Source: an uncultured Mailhella sp.
GTDB lineage: Bacteria; Desulfobacterota; Desulfovibrionia; Desulfovibrionales; Desulfovibrionaceae
NCBI RefSeq assembly: GCF_963931295.1
Contig: NZ_OZ007001.1
Location: 124,001-188,000 of the forward strand
Reading direction: 5' to 3'
Length of the DNA: 64,000 nt
This document shows positions 60,280 through 64,000 of the stretch, piece after piece. Made by a program: the position numbers and the translations under genes. The notes beneath the pieces were generated by a model that searched no databases, had not been told where the DNA came from, and saw nothing but the letters and a program-made list of their open reading frames with translations. Positions within the stretch are counted from its first letter, which is position 1; each line of letters opens with the position of its first letter.

Positions 60280-60283
60280 GCCC

Positions 60284-61798
60284 ATGCGCGTAACCTCTGC
60301 CCAGCTCTGCGACGAGCTTCGTAAACAACTCCGCACCATTCAGACCGATTCCCGTCTCGTCGCCGAAGGCGATGTCTTCGTGGCCCTTCCCCCCGCCGTT
60401 CCCGGGGAACGCAGCAAGACCGCAAGCCACATCCGCATGGCGCTGGAAAAGGGGGCCTGGGCCATCGTGGCTTCCGAGCGCACCGTGGAACGCATGAAGC
60501 TCAATCTGCGCGGCGACAGAAATCACGCCTGGCTGCTCGTTTCCGACGTGCGCGCCCAGCTCGGCATTCTCGCCGCGGCCCGCTTCGGCACCGAAAATCT
60601 CGACTTCCCGGTCATCGCCGTCACGGGAACCAACGGCAAGACCACCTGCGCCTATCTGCTCGAACACCTCTATCGTTCGCACGGACTTCCCGTGGGCGTC
60701 ATGGGCACCATCAGCTACCGCTGGCCCGGTCACGACGAACCCGCGCCCCTCACCACGCCCGGCTGCCTCACCCTGCACCGCTCCCTCGCCGCCATGCGCG
60801 ACGCCGGCGTCAAGGCCGCCATCATGGAAGTCTCGTCCCATTCCATCGATCAGAAGCGCATCGCGGGCATCAACTTCAGCGCCGCGGCCTTCACCAATCT
60901 CACGCAGGATCATCTCGACTACCACAAGACCATGGAAAACTACTTTCTCGCCAAGCGCGCCCTCTTTGCCGACGCGCCGAAGAAGGACAAGGTCATGGTC
61001 GTGAACAACGACGACCCCTACGGTCACCGTCTGCTCGAAGAATTTCCGCAGGCTCTCGGCTTCGGTCTGCGCACGCCCCTTGCCGGACGCCCCTTCCTGC
61101 TCGCCGACGTGCGCCGCGCCGACACCGAAGGCCTTTCCCTGCACTTCTACTGGCAGAAAAGCCGCGACGAGCGCCTCGACTGGGAAATGCACAGTCCGCT
61201 CATCGGCCTGCACAACGCAAGCAACCTTTCCACGGTGTGCGGCCTTGCGCTTTCGCTGGGCTTTTCCGTGGAGGATCTCGCCTGCCTTGAAGGCTTCATG
61301 GGCGTGCCGGGACGTCTGGAACGCATTCGAGTGCCCGGCGCGGACAAGCCCTGGCTGCCCGGCGCGGGAACCGGCATCTTCGTGGACTACGCCCACACCC
61401 CCGACGCTTTGACCAACGTGCTCAAGACCCTCGCCCACGCGCGCTTCAACCGCATCATCACGGTGTTCGGCTGCGGCGGCGACAGAGACCGCACCAAGCG
61501 CGCGCCCATGGGCCGCGCCGTGGCGGAACTTTCCGACATCGCCATCGTGACCTCCGACAATCCGCGCACCGAAGATCCCGAGCGCATCATCGACGACATC
61601 ATGCCCGGCCTCGAAGGCGCAAAGGAAGTGCATCGCGAAAGCGACCGCCGCAAGGCGCTGGAACTGGCCGTGAGCCTGCTCAGGCCCGGCGACGCCCTGC
61701 TCGTGGCGGGCAAGGGGCATGAAAACTATCAGATCATCGGAACCGTGAAACATCACTTCAGTGATCAGGAAATACTCAAGGAGCTTGTCTCGTGCTGA
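60284..61798 (+). CDS. murE: UDP-MurNAc-tripeptide synthetase (meso-DAP adding)
   Basis: 504 residues. ATG at 60284 with AAGGAG upstream, 4 bases after ftsI. VTGTNGKTTCAYLLE (about 118-132) is the Mur ligase P-loop, MEVSSHSIDQKRI and FTNLTQDHLDYH (with the carbamylated-lysine region nearby), and DNPRTEDP (about 427), the DNPR signature of meso-diaminopimelate specificity. So the cell wall should be of the Gram-negative A1-gamma type. Adds the third residue to UDP-MurNAc-L-Ala-D-Glu in the cytoplasm. Its stop overlaps murF by 7 bases. Confidence 0.97.
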   Translation: MRVTSAQLCDELRKQLRTIQTDSRLVAEGDVFVALPPAVPGERSKTASHIRMALEKGAWAIVASERTVERMKLNLRGDRNHAWLLVSDVRAQLGILAAARFGTENLDFPVIAVTGTNGKTTCAYLLEHLYRSHGLPVGVMGTISYRWPGHDEPAPLTTPGCLTLHRSLAAMRDAGVKAAIMEVSSHSIDQKRIAGINFSAAAFTNLTQDHLDYHKTMENYFLAKRALFADAPKKDKVMVVNNDDPYGHRLLEEFPQALGFGLRTPLAGRPFLLADVRRADTEGLSLHFYWQKSRDERLDWEMHSPLIGLHNASNLSTVCGLALSLGFSVEDLACLEGFMGVPGRLERIRVPGADKPWLPGAGTGIFVDYAHTPDALTNVLKTLAHARFNRIITVFGCGGDRDRTKRAPMGRAVAELSDIAIVTSDNPRTEDPERIIDDIMPGLEGAKEVHRESDRRKALELAVSLLRPGDALLVAGKGHENYQIIGTVKHHFSDQEILKELVSC

Positions 61799-63192
61799 TG
61801 ACGCTGAAGGCGGCCGCAGAAGCCGCCCATGCCAAGGTGCTCAATCCCGCCGACGTTCTGCTGCGCGGCGCCTGTTCCGACAACCGCGAAGTGAAGGAAG
61901 GCGATCTGTTCGTGGCCATTGTCGGCGAACGCGCGGACGGTCACGACTTTGCCGCCGCGGCCGTGAAGGCCGGAGCGGCCGCCGTGCTTGCCGAACGCGA
62001 TCCCTTTCACGGCGAGCCCGCAGCCCCCGTGCTTCTCGCGGACAACAGCGTGCAGGCGCTCGGATGCATAGGTCACGCCTGGCGCGCATCCTTTGCGGGC
62101 CGCGTGGCGGGCATCACCGGCACGGCGGGCAAGACCACCACCAAGGAGCTGCTGGCGCACATTCTTTCCATGCGCGGCAAGACCGCCAGAAACCGCATGA
62201 ACCTCAACTCGCAGATAGGCATGCCCATCTCCATGATGGCCGCCGACGGCGACGAAATGTTCTGGGTCATGGAAGCGGGCATCAGCCATCCGAACGACAT
62301 GGACGAACTCGGCCCGATCATGGAGCCGGATCTTGCCATCATTCTCAACGTGGGGCCGGGGCACGCTCTCGGCCTCGGCGGCAAGGGCACGGCCTACTAC
62401 AAGTCGCGCCTGCTTGCACACATCAGAAAGGGCGGGCTCGCCCTCGTGAGCGCCGACTACGAAGACCTCGTGCGCGAAGCGCGCGCCCTGCGGCCCGATG
62501 CGGTGTTCTTTTCCACCAAGGGCAAGCCGGTGCCGTTCCGCGCAGGCTATCTCGGGCTTGACGAAAAGGGCCGGGGGAACTACCGTCTCTGGCTTGACGG
62601 CGAGGAGCTCGACGTTTCCTGCGCCCTTTCCGGCCCCTATGCCGCGGAAAACATCATTGCCGCGGCGGCCGCGGCCCGTCTGTTCGGGCTGAGCGCCGAG
62701 GAGATCCGCAAGGGCGTGGAAAGCGCGCCCTTCCCCGCCCAGCGCTTTGCCAGGCTCGACGTGCCCGGCTGGACCGTCATCGACGACACGTACAACGCCA
62801 ATCCCCTTTCCGCCTCCCGCATGATCGAGGCCGCGGCAGAACTTGCCAAAGGCCGGACCTTCGTGTGCGTCATGGGCGCCATGGGAGAACTCGGCGACGT
62901 GGCCGCCGCCGAACACAGAACCCTGGGCCGCACCCTGGCCCGCGCCGGATGCGCGGCCGTGTTCTGGACCGGCGAGCACGCCGAAGAGGTGAAGGAAGGT
63001 CTTGACGAGGAACGTTTTCCGGGCTTCTTTGCCGACGTGCCGAAGCCCGAGGACTTTCTGCCCGCACTCAGGCGCTGGGAGGACGGCCGTCGCGACGACA
63101 AAAGCGGCCTCGTGCTCTTCAAGGGCTCGCGGGTCAACCGGATGGAACGTCTCGTAACCCTCTTCACGGAAGAGAAATCCCATGCTCTATAA
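61792..63192 (+). CDS. murF: UDP-MurNAc-pentapeptide synthetase (D-Ala-D-Ala adding)
   Basis: 466 residues from GTG at 61792, which has AAGGAG 8 bases upstream; the alternative ATG at 61798 is only two codons later. ITGTAGKTTTKELLAHIL is the P-loop, RNRMNLNSQIGMP the MurF-specific substrate loop, and DDTYNANPLSASRMIEA the C-terminal signature. It completes the pentapeptide precursor that MraY then transfers to lipid. It overlaps murE by 7 bases and mraY by 11, so the genes are translated as a coupled set. Confidence 0.97.
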   Translation: MLMTLKAAAEAAHAKVLNPADVLLRGACSDNREVKEGDLFVAIVGERADGHDFAAAAVKAGAAAVLAERDPFHGEPAAPVLLADNSVQALGCIGHAWRASFAGRVAGITGTAGKTTTKELLAHILSMRGKTARNRMNLNSQIGMPISMMAADGDEMFWVMEAGISHPNDMDELGPIMEPDLAIILNVGPGHALGLGGKGTAYYKSRLLAHIRKGGLALVSADYEDLVREARALRPDAVFFSTKGKPVPFRAGYLGLDEKGRGNYRLWLDGEELDVSCALSGPYAAENIIAAAAAARLFGLSAEEIRKGVESAPFPAQRFARLDVPGWTVIDDTYNANPLSASRMIEAAAELAKGRTFVCVMGAMGELGDVAAAEHRTLGRTLARAGCAAVFWTGEHAEEVKEGLDEERFPGFFADVPKPEDFLPALRRWEDGRRDDKSGLVLFKGSRVNRMERLVTLFTEEKSHAL

Positions 63193-64000
63193 CCTTCTTG
63201 TGCCCTTCAGTCAGGACATCTCCCTGCTGAACGTGTTCCGCTACATCACGTTCCGTTCCGCCGGGGCGCTCATCTTCGCGCTGCTGTTCACCATCATCAC
63301 GGGCCCGTGGTTTCTGAAAAAGCTCACGGCCCTCAAGGTGGGACAGCCCATTCTCTCCTACGTGCCCGAACATCAGGCCAAGGCCGGAACCCCCACCATG
63401 GGCGGCCTGCTCATCATGGCCGGGGTCATCTTCTCCACGCTGCTGTGGGCCGATCTCTCCAACGTGTACATCTGGCTCACCCTGCTCGTGTTCGTGGGCT
63501 TCGGCGTGGTCGGCTTTGTGGACGACTACACCAAAATACGCCACCATGAGAACAAGGGCCTCTCCCCCCGCGCCAAAATGCTCGGCCTCATCGTGGTCTC
63601 CGTGGCCGCCATCAGCCTGCTGCTCATGGAACCCGCCTATTCCAGCCGCCTTTCCGTGCCCTTCTTCAAGCAGTTCATGCCCGACCTCGGCGTGTTCTAC
63701 GTGGTCTTCGCCGTGGTGGTGCTCATCGCCTCCTCGAACGCCGTCAACCTCACCGACGGACTCGACGGCCTGGCCATTCTGCCCGCGGTCATGTGCTTCA
63801 TGGTCTATGCCATCTTCATTTATGTAGCGGGCCACGCGAGTTTCGCCCAGTATCTGCAGGTGCCCGCCGTGCCGGGCGTGGGCGAAGTCACCGTGCTGTG
63901 CTGCGCCCTCATGGGCGCGGGCCTCGGCTTTCTGTGGTTCAACTGCTTCCCCGCACAGGTCTTCATGGGCGACGTGGGTTCCCTCAGCCTCGGCGGCGTG
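63182..64000 (+). CDS. mraY: Phospho-MurNAc-pentapeptide transferase (3' end beyond window)
   Basis: The first 273 codons are present; the frame is open to the last base. The ATG at 63182 overlaps the murF end by 11 bases. AGTPTMGGLLI (about 61-71), VDDYTKIRHHENKGLSPRAKM (two blocks: DDYTK and GLSPRAKM), NAVNLTDGLDGLAI (the Mg-binding Asp region) and FMGDVGSLSLGG identify MraY. It is a ten-helix membrane enzyme making lipid I from undecaprenyl phosphate. Expected full length is about 358 residues, so some 85 residues are missing here. Confidence 0.97.
   Translation, partial: MLYNLLVPFSQDISLLNVFRYITFRSAGALIFALLFTIITGPWFLKKLTALKVGQPILSYVPEHQAKAGTPTMGGLLIMAGVIFSTLLWADLSNVYIWLTLLVFVGFGVVGFVDDYTKIRHHENKGLSPRAKMLGLIVVSVAAISLLLMEPAYSSRLSVPFFKQFMPDLGVFYVVFAVVVLIASSNAVNLTDGLDGLAILPAVMCFMVYAIFIYVAGHASFAQYLQVPAVPGVGEVTVLCCALMGAGLGFLWFNCFPAQVFMGDVGSLSLGGV

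Overview
The window looks like chromosomal DNA of a high-GC, Gram-negative anaerobe, most probably a member of the Desulfovibrionaceae (Desulfobacterota). This is inferred from the gene set: two TAXI-type TRAP transporters with fused permeases, tandem TauE/SafE anion exporters, rubrerythrin, a solitary hydrogenase-maturation protease, a bacterial SNF2/SWIM helicase, and a dcw cluster whose MurE carries the meso-diaminopimelate signature DNPR. No phage, transposase, plasmid, rRNA or CRISPR signal was seen. The only RNA gene recognised is a tRNA-Lys (anticodon CTT).

Layout. 1-2.5 kb: a cassette of two alpha/beta-hydrolase esterases (the first cut by the window edge) and an ATP-grasp ligase, of unknown pathway. 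2.8-5.3 kb: a flavodoxin-fold NAD(P)H oxidoreductase and a membrane-anchored metallophosphoesterase, separated by a long non-coding stretch. 6.0-10.0 kb (minus): a solitary family-5 solute-binding protein followed by bifunctional RelA/SpoT. 10.2-14.6 kb: SNF2 helicase and sirtuin. 15.1-19.4 kb: ArsR-type regulator divergent from a TAXI receptor, fused TRAP permease and a translationally coupled zinc-ribbon membrane protein. 20.0-26.2 kb (minus): YigZ-like protein, asparaginase, cyclophilin, a membrane-anchored glutaredoxin, and two tandem paralogous anchored proteins of unknown function. 26.4-29.2 kb: rubrerythrin and two tandem TauE/SafE exporters. 29.6-33.5 kb (minus): nadC-nadA-nadB, the complete de novo NAD operon from aspartate to nicotinate mononucleotide. 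33.6-37.5 kb: MgtE with a very long disordered N-terminus, a hydrogenase-maturation-type protease, and a small protein behind argH. 37.5-40.6 kb (minus): argG and argH, the last two steps of arginine synthesis. 41.2-44.3 kb (minus): a second TAXI TRAP system with the reverse gene order. 44.5-50.4 kb: tRNA-Lys, DsbD, a small acidic protein, a 2-hydroxyacid dehydrogenase, a DUF815-type AAA ATPase and a small lipoprotein. 51.0-55.8 kb (minus): a dynamin-like GTPase and pyruvate kinase. 56.2-64.0 kb: the start of the division/cell-wall cluster mraZ-rsmH-ftsL-ftsI-murE-murF-mraY, with a recognisable MraZ operator; mraY runs off the end.

Core genes (dcw, nad, arg, pyk, relA) are compact and often overlap by 4-11 bases. 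Between the blocks lie unusually long (400-800 b) GC-rich spacers with no supportable gene, many carrying strong intrinsic terminators and several containing short dispersed repeats. High GC makes stop codons rare, so several open frames of more than 1000 codons lie antisense to real genes; these were rejected.

The most interesting material is the esterase/esterase/ATP-grasp cassette, the tandem anchored paralogues at 20.1-23.4 kb, the argG leader with a terminator-like hairpin inside it, a perfect palindrome over the predicted transcription start of rubrerythrin, the MgtE extension, and a 90-base repeat found directly behind a stop codon. All functional calls rest on motifs read by eye, with no database search.
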